DNA from: Hydrangea macrophylla
Lineage: Eukaryota > Streptophyta > Magnoliopsida > Cornales > Hydrangeaceae
DNA length: 64,000 nucleotides
Reading direction: 5' to 3'
NCBI GenBank assembly: GCA_033977485.1
Contig: CM066994.1
Location: forward strand, 82,522,871 to 82,586,870
Shown: piece after piece, positions 46,732-57,205 of the stretch
Position numbering within the stretch: the first letter of the stretch is position 1
Layout of the letters: the number at the start of each line of letters is the position of its first letter
The notes under the pieces: model-generated
Databases searched by the model: none
The model's input: only the letters and a program-made list of their open reading frames with translations
What the model was told of the DNA's origin: nothing
Made by a program: the position numbers and the translations under genes

Positions 46732-47040
46732 TGCCCCCCTTTTGCATGGTTTTGCGATTTACAATTTGATTGTGATTGTGATTGCTTTTGTTAATGTTTT
46801 GGGTGCCTTGAGAGATTAAGCTCTTTTTTTTGTGACTAAATTTTGGCTCATGATGTTGTACTCATGGGATGTCAAAGTATCAGTTGTATTCACAATGTGC
46901 TATTGTTTCATCCCATCTGCTTGTTGCTGGTGGTTTCTTTCTTTCCACATTTTTTAGCGCTCATTGTATATCCTGGGGTATGCCCCTTGTACTTCTGTAC
47001 ACCATTTTTTGGATTAATTAACCAGTTTTCCGAAAAAAAA

Positions 47041-48370
47041 GATAGGAAACAAAATCAGATATATAATAGATTTGCATTTCAACAATCGTAGTCAACATCT
47101 TAAGAAATAGAGCTATTCCTGAAATATTAGGTGCAATGTAAGATGTAAATATTTCCCATAGATTAATAATTCACTTGCTTAAAACTTGAGATAATCATAA
47201 GTGACTCCATATTTGCTATAAGCTAATCCAATTCCAATCTAATCCAGTAGAATCCATAGAATATACCAAACTAGTTTATTAAAGTCTGAGTGGTCCAACA
47301 TAGTCTAATTCTGAGTTAAATATGACAAGTTATGAATTTAATAAATTCCAAGAGCATTTCTGTCATTTTCCAAATGTCCGTCTTTTAAATTAATAAAATC
47401 TCTTCAAGACTTTGACAAATCTTTGGGATAGACAATCACATACCATTACTTAACTCAATTGAGCTACCCAAAATATAATTAAATATAACTTGGGTGCAAA
47501 ATGATAATTTAATAAATAATTTTAGACCAAACGGACCCTATCATTGGGTCTAGGATGTTGAATATCCTTTGGGTACCTTTCTTCATATTCATTTTTAGTG
47601 CAAATATATAATTAGATATACAAACGTAAGTACCGAGGGTAATTTGGTCATTTTATAAATTTTGTTGGTCCAAACTAACCCTTCCATTGGATCCAAAACG
47701 TCAAAAAAACCTTAGAGTTGGTTGTCACGGGTAGTCTTGCCCTGGCCCGATTAGTTAAATAATAATTAGATCGAAATAATATTTCTTTTGATAATTTCAT
47801 TAGCCACTGTTAGGTTCTACTCTAATTCTCTTACCAAACTTTTATTTTATTTTAGTATCAATCATATACCCAAACAATCTTTAGGGAGCCTACTGGGTTT
47901 AATCTAATCCATGGTTTAAACTCATCTCTTTATTTGATCCAAGAATCCAACCCCATTTATTTTTAAATGGCAACCACTAATGCCCAAGTTCATACTAAGC
48001 GTAATAGACCCAATCAAATTAAAACCAAGCAACTCAATTTAGTTGACCCAAGCCTTTTTAAATCATAGTTAAGCCCAACTATGTGCTATAAAGAAGGCCC
48101 AAAACTTAAGTCCATTTACAATTTATATTAACTTTTAGAGGCCTAAATAATAGAAGTCCAAGTCCACAAATTTAGCCCAAACAACCAAGCCCAAAGAGGG
48201 AGTCAGGGACTACCCAAATGCCTCGCCGAAAACTCGCCGGCGTTAGCACAACTCCGGTGACCTCACCGGGACATAATTTTTAGCCCAAGTATCCCTTCAG
48301 CCAACAATAAATGTGGAGTAGAGTATTACTTTGCTCCCCTCTATGCCCGTTAGTTCGGGCTTACTCAACT
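47041..48370. other. Non-coding, AT-rich, unassigned (possible Tat 3' LTR/UTR)
   Basis: No supportable gene. It lies between the end of LINE E and the antisense ORF of the Tat element. Its position downstream of the minus-strand integrase fits a 3' untranslated/LTR region, but I could not identify LTR ends. Confidence 0.35.
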
Positions 48371-48383
48371 CGTGCCCGTTCCC

Positions 48384-50240
48384 CCAGGCATCACTGTTAA
48401 TGTTGACTGGGTGGAGCGCGGCCTAATCGTCAATGATGGGCAGGTGAAGAAAATCAAAGAACAGTCAGACAAGCTCAAGGCTGCATTCAACTTCAGCCCT
48501 TCTTTGCTCGGCCCGTGGTCTCGGAGGAATTCATCAAGTGGTGAACCGATCGGGCACACCAAATATTCAAGGATACGGCTATCGAAGCCCTTGTTCGATT
48601 TGCTATGTCATTAGCAGCTGAGGCTGATGCTTCGTCTCCAACAGCAGCTCCGACCCGACGCAAACAAGTAGCAAAGAGACTGGCTCGCAAGCCAGCTCCG
48701 GGCAAAGGTCTTGCTCAAAAGAAGAAGAAAACAACACCGGCCTCAACCACTCAGGTTACATTTACTTTATTTTTGACCTGTTAAACCCAATTACATCATT
48801 AAGTTCTAATATTTTCCCTTTCCACTTCAGCTTGTTGATGAGGACTCTGGAGAAGATTTATCATTGACTGGAGTAGTTCCCCAACCACCACCAACCCAAC
48901 CTCAAACTCCTCCCACTGATCTTCCTATATCTCCTGCATCCACAGTGGTCTACAAAAACGAGTCGTTGTGAGAGTGATGCCACTACACATTGTGCCACCT
49001 CTAACCCCTTCGAGCGACGATGAAGACGGTGATCCTACTGGTAATATCCCTGAACAAGTCGTTCTCTCCTCCAGCAGCAAAGACGTGCCCGATGCCGGAG
49101 TTGCTATGGAGACAGCTAGAGAAGAAATCGAGCAGGCTGCCCCAGCTATAGTCAGAGCACCTTTCGGCCAGGATGACACCAGCGCTGCCATAGGATCGTC
49201 CTCTCAAGCAACAAGGGAACCTGTTGAGACCGATCCTTCCCAAACTCCCAAAGATCTTGCAGCTCCAAGAGTTGAGGATGGGGTGAATGACTCGACTCTG
49301 CCCTGGGCATTCAAATTTTACAGACTGCAGAGACCGCTACTAGCCCAGGGGTGGAAACCAGTACTGTTCCCTCTTCCGAACTTGGTCAGCCATCCTCTCA
49401 ACCATCAACCTCTCAGCCAAGTGAGGCCGATGTTTGTCAAGAGAACTCGGCCTCGCTTGTCCCTCACGCCCAAGTATTGTAGCCTCTTACCTTATTTCAT
49501 TCATGAACTCTTAAAAACATCTTTTGACCCCTATTCTTTTGAACAAGCCGTTCCCATAGGTCTAGAGCCGTACATCCCATTTGACGATTTCTTCTCCAGC
49601 CTAGACCTGGGAGCTTTTGAACTTGGTCCTCTTGAGCCCGAGGCGGTCTCTCCTTCACGCCTTCAGCAGTCAAAAGACCTACTCCTCAGGCTTGCTGATC
49701 AGGACCTCTCTAATCTTCCTCATGTTGAAGCAGCTTTGAACACACTCATGGTCGATCCCTCTCTTTCTGACAGGCAGCTATCCCTACTCTGTGAGATATA
49801 GGAAAGACTCCCGAGCTGCCGTCTCCTTGACCTATCGGCCTTGAAGGTTTAAGCTGATGCGGAACTTCACTTGGGCTCGTGACAAAAAGCAGTGAAGTTT
49901 CTTGAGGGGGCCAAGGTTAAGTTTGAAGCAGGGAAGGCCTCTCGGGCTCAAGTGCTAGCCAGAGACACTTCGCTGCACAATCGCATTGCTGCACTTAAAG
50001 CTCAGCTCACACAATGTGAGGCCGAGGTCATCACCAATAATGCAGCCTTGGTGAAAATTGATGAACTGCTGGCCCAACTTGGTGGTGACGCCCAGAAGTG
50101 CAGTGATCAACTACAGGCCAGCGTCCCGATATACCGAGCATGGGCCCAAAAACTTGACAAGGCAAAACGAGATTGGGCTAGAGCTATCAAGACTTGGGAA
50201 TATTTAAGGGCCAAACTTAGGAATTTTGGGTCGGCCTAAA
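48384..50240 (+). pseudogene. Accessory ORF antisense to the Tat element
   Basis: Plus-strand gene remnant opposite to the Tat pol. First exon 48384-48754 encodes VDWVERGLIVNDGQVKKIKE and a Ser/Ala/Lys-rich tail, with a frameshift near 48520. A good GT...AG intron follows (48755-48830). The second exon is Pro/Ser/Asp-rich with one frameshift near 48970, then 49892-50240 gives an Ala/Gln/Leu-rich segment likely to be coiled coil (HNRIAALKAQLTQCEAEV). The stop is TAA at 50237-50239. I do not know the product. Antisense ORFs between integrase and 3' LTR are known from Tat-lineage elements such as Grande, which is why I link it to the Tat element. Confidence 0.55.
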
Positions 50241-50284
50241 GGCCGACTCCCTTCTTTTGTACCTTGTATGTTTTTATTCTTCAT

Positions 50285-50300
50285 AACATATTGTTGTAAG
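50285..50300 (+). repeat. Target-site duplication of LINE H, left copy
   Basis: AACATATTGTTGTAAG, 16 of 16 identical to 53203-53218 at the other end of LINE H. Confidence 0.95.
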
Positions 50301-53204
50301 ATATATAAGAAATGGGTTCTAGAGAGAGAAGCTCTCCCTTCTCTCTAGAAACCTCAAGATGATTCCTTTTGTAAGGAGTATTAGTGCCAGGAAGAGGAAA
50401 GAAAATGTCTTTTCTTTTCCTAGAAATGTGAGTAAGTTGAACATCAAAGCTAAGAGGAATGTTTCAATCCCTTTTCCTTATGAGTCTATTGAGGAGGTAA
50501 CTAAGGGTGTTGAAAATGATATTAGTCCGGGTGTTGATTCACATGAAGAAAGCTTGGAGGAGGAGGAAACTTGTTCTCTTGGGCTGTTGAATGCTTCGGA
50601 TACTACAAATGGGGAAGATGGAATTTGTTTTGAGGAACAAAATATGGGTGTATCAGATGAAGACCCGGATGTGGTGAAGAAATCATCTTTCCAATCTGCT
50701 CAAGATTCCTGTGAGCTTGCAAAGAAGAAGAGATCCCAACAAGGGCTAAGTGTTCTTGATGCTGGTTTACAGACTCCTCTTGAGGGTATTCAGGGCATTT
50801 CTTTTGTCTATAAGGGGTTCCCTTCTCATGGTCTGGGTGAGGTTGAGAGTTGTGTGGGATCGAGAAGCTATGAACACAATGAACAGATTCATGATGCTCT
50901 TGAGTCTAGTACTAAAGCTGGTCTTGATCCAACTAATGGTTGCGTTTGGGTTTCCAAAGTGTTGGAGCGTGGGAGTGCTAACGACGCGCCATTGGGAGCA
51001 CATTTGTCTTTCACGCCGCTCGATGATTGTGGGACCCAAGCCCTGCCGGTTAGTCCTTGTGGCTTTTCTTTAAATTCTGTCCGCATTGATTCAAAGGATG
51101 CCACGCGTCCTTCTCTTTCGGCGCCCATTAACCTGTTGAGTGAGTCCCCTGCTGGCCACGTGTTTGTGGACCCCACGGACAAGACCTTGGCATTTAATGA
51201 AATGCAGGTCGTTGAAGCCACGTGTCCATCCGCTGTTGCCAGCCTTTATTCCACGCAGTTTAATGTCTGTGGGACCAGTGCCCTGCCGCTTCATGCTGGC
51301 CACGTCAATGTGGATCCTGCGAGCAAGTCTATTCCCATTTCCAGCAGGTCTTACACGCAAAATGATGCTGGTGGGACCCGTTCTCTGCCGGTCTGTCTTT
51401 TTGACCACACCACGCAAATTAATTCTTTTGAAACCACGTGTCCGTCTCTGGCTGCTCCCATCATCCTGCCGTTGAAGATCCATGCTGGCCATGCTCCTGT
51501 GGACCCCGAGCGTACGAAAAATCCGGCACATCCTCATGACGATGCCCTTGCTACTACTCAAGATAAGACTACTCTCTTAGATGTCAAATCGGCATTTAAT
51601 GCCTCTTTCCTTAGTCAAATTAACAGCCTTGTTGAGAATGATCTCCGAATTATAAAGCCTACAAATCCGGGCAAAGATTACCACATGGAGAACATGATAG
51701 GTAAGGAGCATAATGTAGCTGTTGGGGCACAATATAAGTCATGGGCTGGGTTATTCAAATCTGAGGGCCAGAATGGCAGTATGCCCCAAATTGAGCTGGA
51801 ATCTGATTTGGAAATTAATTACAGTACCACAGTTAGTAGCAAGGATTTTAATTTGGAGTTTGTGGACCATGGAGGGATCGATGATGATCTTGTGCTTAAA
51901 ATTCCGAAGGAATTAACTGTAGCTGGGAAAGACGAATGGAATACTACCTTGGTTGGCCGGTTTCTAGGCAGGAAGCTTCCGTTTTCCCTTGTCTCTAATG
52001 TTACTGATCGGCTATGGGCTAATGAGGGCCTAACTGATACGTTGGCCACTGACTCGGGATGGTTCTTTTTTTCATTCTCTAGTACGGAAGCTAGGGATGC
52101 AATCTTAGAAGGAGGACCATGGTTTGTGGCAGGACAACCTCTTCTTCTTAGGCCGTGGAAACCAAATTTCTCTTTTGAAAACGAGGAGGTTCGTTCCATT
52201 CCAATTTGGGTTAACTTCTATGGTATACCGCTTGAATACTGGAATCCAAAGGGAATCAGTTTTATTTCTAGTTTCATTGGGAAACCTATTCGTGTTGATC
52301 GCATAACTGCAAGTAGAAGGCGTATAACCTATGCTCGTGTTTGCATTGAAGTTTCTGCAGATTTTGAATTTTTCAATGAATTCCATATTGAGTCAGAAGA
52401 TGAAGAGACTGGCAATTCCATTAGGACAAAGATAAGTTTGGAATACCAATGGACCCCGGTTCGATGCAAAAAGTGCTCCCAGTTTGGTCATGATTGTTCT
52501 CGGACTGCGTCTCCAGCTCTTAGCCATCCGTTTCGCCAACCTCTAAAAAGGAATGGTAAGGATAAGGGGACCTGGCAAGTTGTTTCAGGAAAGGATAGAG
52601 GGAAAAAGATTGTTGTTGAACACACTTCTGACCGTACTAAAAGCACGAATGGCTCGGTTAATCTGCTTGCGAAGGGGAATCGATTTGATGCCCTTTCTCA
52701 GATTTTGGACGATCCTGATCCTATACCTGTCAAAGTTGATACCATTGCTTCTCCACCTGCCCGGACATCCTGCCCCGAAGCTTGCTCTTCTTACCATATA
52801 GATGTCCCTCAAGGTGAGACTAGAGAGGATTCCACCTCCCCCTTTTGTGTGGATGACAGTGATGACTGTTTGAGTGATTCTGGCCAAGCTAGTGAGGTCG
52901 GGACCCCTACAAGGGGTAATCCCCTCTCCAACAGACAGAAAAAGAAGGAAGCTAAGATGAAATTCAACGGGAGTCGACCTAAGGGACGACAACGATCTTG
53001 AGGAGGCTCTTCTTTGGGTGGTTGGATGTCCCATGTGTTTGGTTCATTCCATGGTGCTATGTTTGTTTGCTTATTGCTTTTCTTTCAATTGTTTTGTTTG
53101 ACTCTCGTAGCATGATAGTGCGCTTATTGTAATATCCTAGGGTATGGCCCTTTTTTGGAATCTATTTACCATTTTTCCGAAAAAAAAAAAAAAAAAAAAA
53201 AAAA
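50301..53204 (+). mobile_element. LINE copy H: ORF1-only (half-LINE) insertion in the Tat element
   Basis: A complete insertion with a 16-bp TSD, the family 5' hairpin (50318-50349), one intact ORF (50359-53001), a ~180-bp 3' UTR carrying the family stem-loop (53139-53151), and a run of 25 A (53180-53204). ORF2 is absent; nothing of endonuclease or RT remains between the ORF1 stop and the 3' UTR. It must be mobilised in trans. Confidence 0.93.
50359..53001 (+). CDS. LINE H ORF1, intact 880-aa DUF4283 / zinc-knuckle protein
   Basis: RNA-binding ORF1-type protein with no stop in 880 codons. The start lies 10 nt after the hairpin. N-terminus is basic (ISARKRKENVF). Residues ~220-400 hold degenerate repeats built on a (C/G)GT(Q/S/R)(A/S)LP motif and a (A/P)GH(V/A)(F/N/P)VDP motif. 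SWAGLF near 460 replaces the usual WASLVK. The DUF4283-like domain is at ~525-680 (TTLVGRFLGRKLPF, GGPWFVAGQP, IPIWVNFYGIPLEYW, RRRITYARVCIEV), and the knuckle CKKCSQFGHDC near 703. A Ser/Asp-rich tail ends in basic GSRPKGRQRS. The stop is TGA at 52999-53001, with no TAATG overlap, unlike copies A, B, C and E. The open frame and near-perfect TSD suggest recent activity; protein function is inferred from family. Confidence 0.9.
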   Translation: MIPFVRSISARKRKENVFSFPRNVSKLNIKAKRNVSIPFPYESIEEVTKGVENDISPGVDSHEESLEEEETCSLGLLNASDTTNGEDGICFEEQNMGVSDEDPDVVKKSSFQSAQDSCELAKKKRSQQGLSVLDAGLQTPLEGIQGISFVYKGFPSHGLGEVESCVGSRSYEHNEQIHDALESSTKAGLDPTNGCVWVSKVLERGSANDAPLGAHLSFTPLDDCGTQALPVSPCGFSLNSVRIDSKDATRPSLSAPINLLSESPAGHVFVDPTDKTLAFNEMQVVEATCPSAVASLYSTQFNVCGTSALPLHAGHVNVDPASKSIPISSRSYTQNDAGGTRSLPVCLFDHTTQINSFETTCPSLAAPIILPLKIHAGHAPVDPERTKNPAHPHDDALATTQDKTTLLDVKSAFNASFLSQINSLVENDLRIIKPTNPGKDYHMENMIGKEHNVAVGAQYKSWAGLFKSEGQNGSMPQIELESDLEINYSTTVSSKDFNLEFVDHGGIDDDLVLKIPKELTVAGKDEWNTTLVGRFLGRKLPFSLVSNVTDRLWANEGLTDTLATDSGWFFFSFSSTEARDAILEGGPWFVAGQPLLLRPWKPNFSFENEEVRSIPIWVNFYGIPLEYWNPKGISFISSFIGKPIRVDRITASRRRITYARVCIEVSADFEFFNEFHIESEDEETGNSIRTKISLEYQWTPVRCKKCSQFGHDCSRTASPALSHPFRQPLKRNGKDKGTWQVVSGKDRGKKIVVEHTSDRTKSTNGSVNLLAKGNRFDALSQILDDPDPIPVKVDTIASPPARTSCPEACSSYHIDVPQGETREDSTSPFCVDDSDDCLSDSGQASEVGTPTRGNPLSNRQKKKEAKMKFNGSRPKGRQRS

Positions 53205-53218
53205 CATATTGTTGTAAG
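53203..53218 (+). repeat. Target-site duplication of LINE H, right copy
   Basis: Perfect 16-bp copy of 50285-50300; its first two A's merge with the poly(A) tail. Confidence 0.95.
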
Positions 53219-53326
53219 TAAGCTGTGCTTAGCTTTATTAATGCAAAATGATGTTTTCTTTAATCATTCAGGCTCAGGTTCATAATTGATCAGTTGATCA
53301 TATTCTAACCCTGGATTTGGTTTATA

Positions 53327-55646
53327 TTAAAGATCGATGGTCTCCCACAACGTAGGATAATAGGACTTTAAGTATTGACCATTGATTAGTCTGACATGAA
53401 CTGTCCCATCTATATCATGTAGCCTGTATGCACCACCTCTCTTGACTTGATGGACGATGAACGAACCTTCCCAGTTGACCGACCATTTACCGTAACGGTT
53501 ATCCTTGTCCCCGATAGGTAAAACAGCCTTCCATACCAAATCCTCTGTATAAAAAGACCTCTCTTTCACCCTTTTGTTATAAGCTCGGGCTGCCCATTGC
53601 TTTTGCACCTTTAATGAGTCTAAAGCTGTGAGCCTTGTTTTGTCAAGCCCTTCTAACTCAACTATCATAGCCTCTGTGTACTCTACGGGCTCAAGCTGAT
53701 TCTGTAAAGCCCTTCTGGCAAATCGGACTGTGACTTCCATAGGTAATATAGTGTCATGCCCATAGGTCAGCATGAACGGTGTGACCCTGGTACTTGACCT
53801 CTTAGATGTCCGATAGGCCCATAGAGCTTCGGACATGAGCTTGTCCCATTCCCTAGGATTTTCATCAATTATCTTCTCAATAATCCCCTTAAGAATCTTG
53901 TTTGTAGACTCGGCCTGCCCGTTAGCCTGTGCATAGTAGGGCGTAGAATTGAGAATTTTGATCCCCCTGCTTTCTGCAAAAGCTAACTTTTCCGTTCCTA
54001 TGAAAACAAACCCTTGGTCAGTCCTAATTGTCTCTGGCAGGTCGAACCTGTGGATAATGTGCCCTTCAATGAACTTTATTACCGTGGCTTGAGTCACCGT
54101 TCTGCAGGGTATGGCCTCAGCCCACTTAGTAAAGTAGTCTGTGGCCACTATGATGAAACAGTGCTGGCCCGATGACAGCGGTAGGATTTTGCCAATTAAA
54201 TCTATAGCCCATCCTTGGAACGGCCATGGTTTGATTACTGGTTGGAGCTCCTTAGCTGGCATATGCTGGATTGGGCCATGCTTTTGGAAAGCTTGACATC
54301 CTTTTGCATAGCTGATACAATCTTTCAGCACACCGGGCCAATAATAGTTGTATCTTCTCAATAACTACTTCATCTTTGTTCCGACCTGATGTGCCCCACA
54401 AATCCCTTCATGTACTTCGGCCATAACCTGCATGGCATGTTTCTTACCTAAACACCTCAAGATTATGTCGTCACCGATGGGTTTCTTGAACGATTCTCCA
54501 TCAAGTATCACGAATCAGACTGCGAATAGTTTAACTTTTTGGTCTACCCTGACATTCGGGTGATTCAGGTATTCAATGATTGGCATTCTCCAATCGTTGT
54601 CCTCCATCAAGACCGAATTAGTGTTAGTATACCAGCCTCTCCTACCAACTGACGGTAATGATCGGACATGAACATTGATAACCTGGTCTTCTAACTTCTT
54701 CCCAAAAGACGAGGCTGATCCTGTTTTTGCCAGCTTATCGACCTCGGTATTTGTTGTACTCGGGATATAATTCACACTAATGTTGTCAAATGCCTCCATG
54801 ATTTGAGTGGCCACGACATAGAATGGGTAGAGTTCCCAACTTCTTATCTAGAATTCTCCAGCTATCTATCCGATGATCACCAACCCTGAGTCTCCTTTTA
54901 TATGCACGGACGATGCCCTCATTTCAAAGAGTATCTCTAGTCCAATGATAAGCGCTTCGTATTCGGCCTGATTGTTGGTGCACTTGAAATTGAGCTGAAA
55001 CGACATTTTTGTCTTCTTGTACTTGGGTGATACAATAACCACACCTCCCCCAGCACCCTCTGCGTTTTTGGAACCATCAAAGATTAACGTCCATGGGACC
55101 AAGGACGTGTTTAGAACTTTGGGTGTTAGAGGCAATTCTCCCAGATCAGTAGGATCTGGGTGATCGGCCAAGAAATTGGCTATGGCCTGGCCTTTGACCG
55201 ATTGCTGTGATCGATACTGGATGGCGAATTCCATCAAGGCCAAGGTCCATTTCCCAATTCGGCCTCGCATGATTGGTCTTGACAACATATATTTTATCAC
55301 ATCAGTTTGACATATTATGTAAGTGGAAACAGGCAGCATATACTTTCTTAACTTTTGTGAGGAAAAATACAATGCCAAGCATAACTTCTCAATCGGCGCA
55401 TAACGCTGATTGATTGGAGTCAAAATTCTACTTAAATAATAAATGGCCTTCTCGTTGCCTTGCACATTGTCTTGAGCTAACATACTTCCTATGGAGCAGT
55501 CAGAGACCGATATATACAATTTGAGAAACCTACCCTTCTTGGGTGGCATTAATACTGGAGAAGTTGACAAATATTGTTTAATTCACTTGAAGGCTTGTTG
55601 ATGGATGTCTTCCCATTTGAAGTCTTCATCGGTCTTGATCTTCAAT
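53327..55646 (-). pseudogene. Tat-lineage Ty3 pol: RNase H, second RNase H, integrase
   Basis: Single minus-strand frame with five in-frame stops (TGA near 55587, TAG 54866, TAG near 54846, TGA 54515, TAG near 54365). Order: RT-connection and first RNase H (LKLYISVSDCSIGSMLAQ, SRILTPINQRYAPIEKLCLA); archaeal-type second RNase H (FDGSKNAEGAGGGV, NNQAEYEALIIGLE), a hallmark of the Tat lineage; then integrase. Integrase catalytic Asp (GWAIDLIG), Asp (RTDQGFVF) and Glu (QANGQAEST) are present, but the zinc site has lost a Cys (GCQAFQKH). It ends TLWETIDL. The N-terminal pol lies beyond the Tekay insertion, outside the window. Confidence 0.85.
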
Positions 55647-56650
55647 TTTAACACCCTGTTATTTCTTTATTCATTAATAAATGGAGATTTCATTTTAATT
55701 TCTCTTTATAATATTTATTCGGGGGTCAAACCGTAATTTTCTTAAATATAGAAATGCTTTCTATGGTTTTAAAAATAATATCTATACTTTTGTACAAACC
55801 AGAATTTATTTCATTCACCAATACGATTTTTCTCCTTTTTTATTTCACCCATAAAATACCAGTTATGTTTTAAAACTGCGTCTTTACTGCGTCTTGGGTG
55901 AGGGAGCACGTGAGCTCGACCTCACCGGGTGATTTCTCCTTTGCTTGGAGCCTACACTTATTTCAGTATATATGTTTATACGTATCTCTCAACTCTCTGA
56001 TAACTCTCACAGTGTCTCATCTCTCATTCTCTATAACTCTCAAATTCTCTCAATTTCTCTCCTTCTCTATTGTTCTCGCAAGGAACAAACAACACACACA
56101 TATTATATATGATATACTTATACACACACACACATACAAATATATATATATATATAGTTCAAGAATGGAGGAGAAATTCTTAACGACGGATATTTCGGCG
56201 GATATTCTCGGTCTCAAAATTCTCTGAATAATCACCTCTGTGAGTATTATAAACTCACTCTCAATATTTATATATGTATATTTCAGTGTATATAGATGTT
56301 TATATACATATATATATATGTATAATCACCATTGAAGCTTGAAAATTGGAGTTTTACAAAAGTTAACCAAAATCAATTCCGTGAATTGGGAATGAAAGAT
56401 CTTAGTCCCAATAAGCTGCGATTCGATTTAATTCATCCGTATCGCGACGTATCGTTGATATAAAGTTTTGTCACCTCTCGGTTTTACATGAAATTCGAGA
56501 GCTATGATTGAAATTAGTTTAAACCGATCACGTATTCATAATCCTTGTGGAAAAACGAAGAAATCCATATATTATATGTCTTGGTTAAAGCAGAATTGAG
56601 AAATGGGTCAAAAACAGGCTTCAAACTCGTAACAGGGAAGAAACTGCTGA

Positions 56651-56755
56651 TACCAATCGATTGGCATGATTACCAATCGATTTGAATGATTACCAATCGT
56701 TTGCCATGTTTACCAATCGATTGGCACTTTTACCAATCGATTGACATTTTTCAGC
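56651..56755 (+). repeat. Five ~20-bp repeats built on palindrome CCAATCGATTGG
   Basis: Units begin ACCAATCGATT at 56652, 56672, 56692, 56712 and 56732. Three keep or nearly keep the 12-bp palindrome CCAATCGATTGG. The 3' LTR has four units (63889-63968) with more of them perfect. Confidence 0.85.
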
Positions 56756-57205
56756 ACTGACGAATTTTACTAAAATGGTCATAACTTCCTCTAGAAAACT
56801 CAAAAATGAGCACCGTTTGAAGCGTTGGAAACTAGACTCAAAGAACTTTCATTTAATATGTAATTCATCCATAAAAATTATAACTCATTTTTAAGGGCAT
56901 TGCTTTAAAGTGAACCTGCTTGTGTACTAGTAGCTGTAAAAGCGTATAAATGTAGTTTTTGATGAATTTACCTCTTGTTTCATATACGACTTGATAGTTT
57001 AGATCGTGAGTGCTAACTCAATGATTCTAAGTACATTGTACCTTGTAAATAAAGAAGGATAAAAAAAGGCTTGATTTCTCGTACGTTTGTTTTGGTGTTA
57101 CAATTTTATGGACATTGACATGCATGATAGGGTCGAGGTGGAGTCGATATGCATGGTGTGTGAGAAAGCGTGGAAAAAGAGTAGAGAGTGGCGGTTTGGT
57201 GGTCG

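Larger units (their letters stand above)
30205..47040 (+). mobile_element. LINE copy E, split by LINE F at 34949/34950
   Basis: Plus strand: 5' hairpin 30211-30240, ORF1 30254-33262, and ORF2 33262-34949 continuing at 44803-46731. Then come a 3' UTR with stem-loop 46975-46986 and an 8-A tail at 47033-47040. The F insertion is flanked by a perfect 10-bp duplication TAGAAAGATT (34940-34949 and 44793-44802). A pyrimidine-rich stretch (30105-30205) upstream of the hairpin may be flank or leader; the exact 5' end is uncertain and no target duplication for E was found. Confidence 0.9.

Noticed and set aside
55898..56227. 109-codon frame in the Tekay LTR (repeated at 63137)
   Set aside because: It lies in the CT/TA-rich LTR leader, is low complexity and diverges by frame-insensitive changes.
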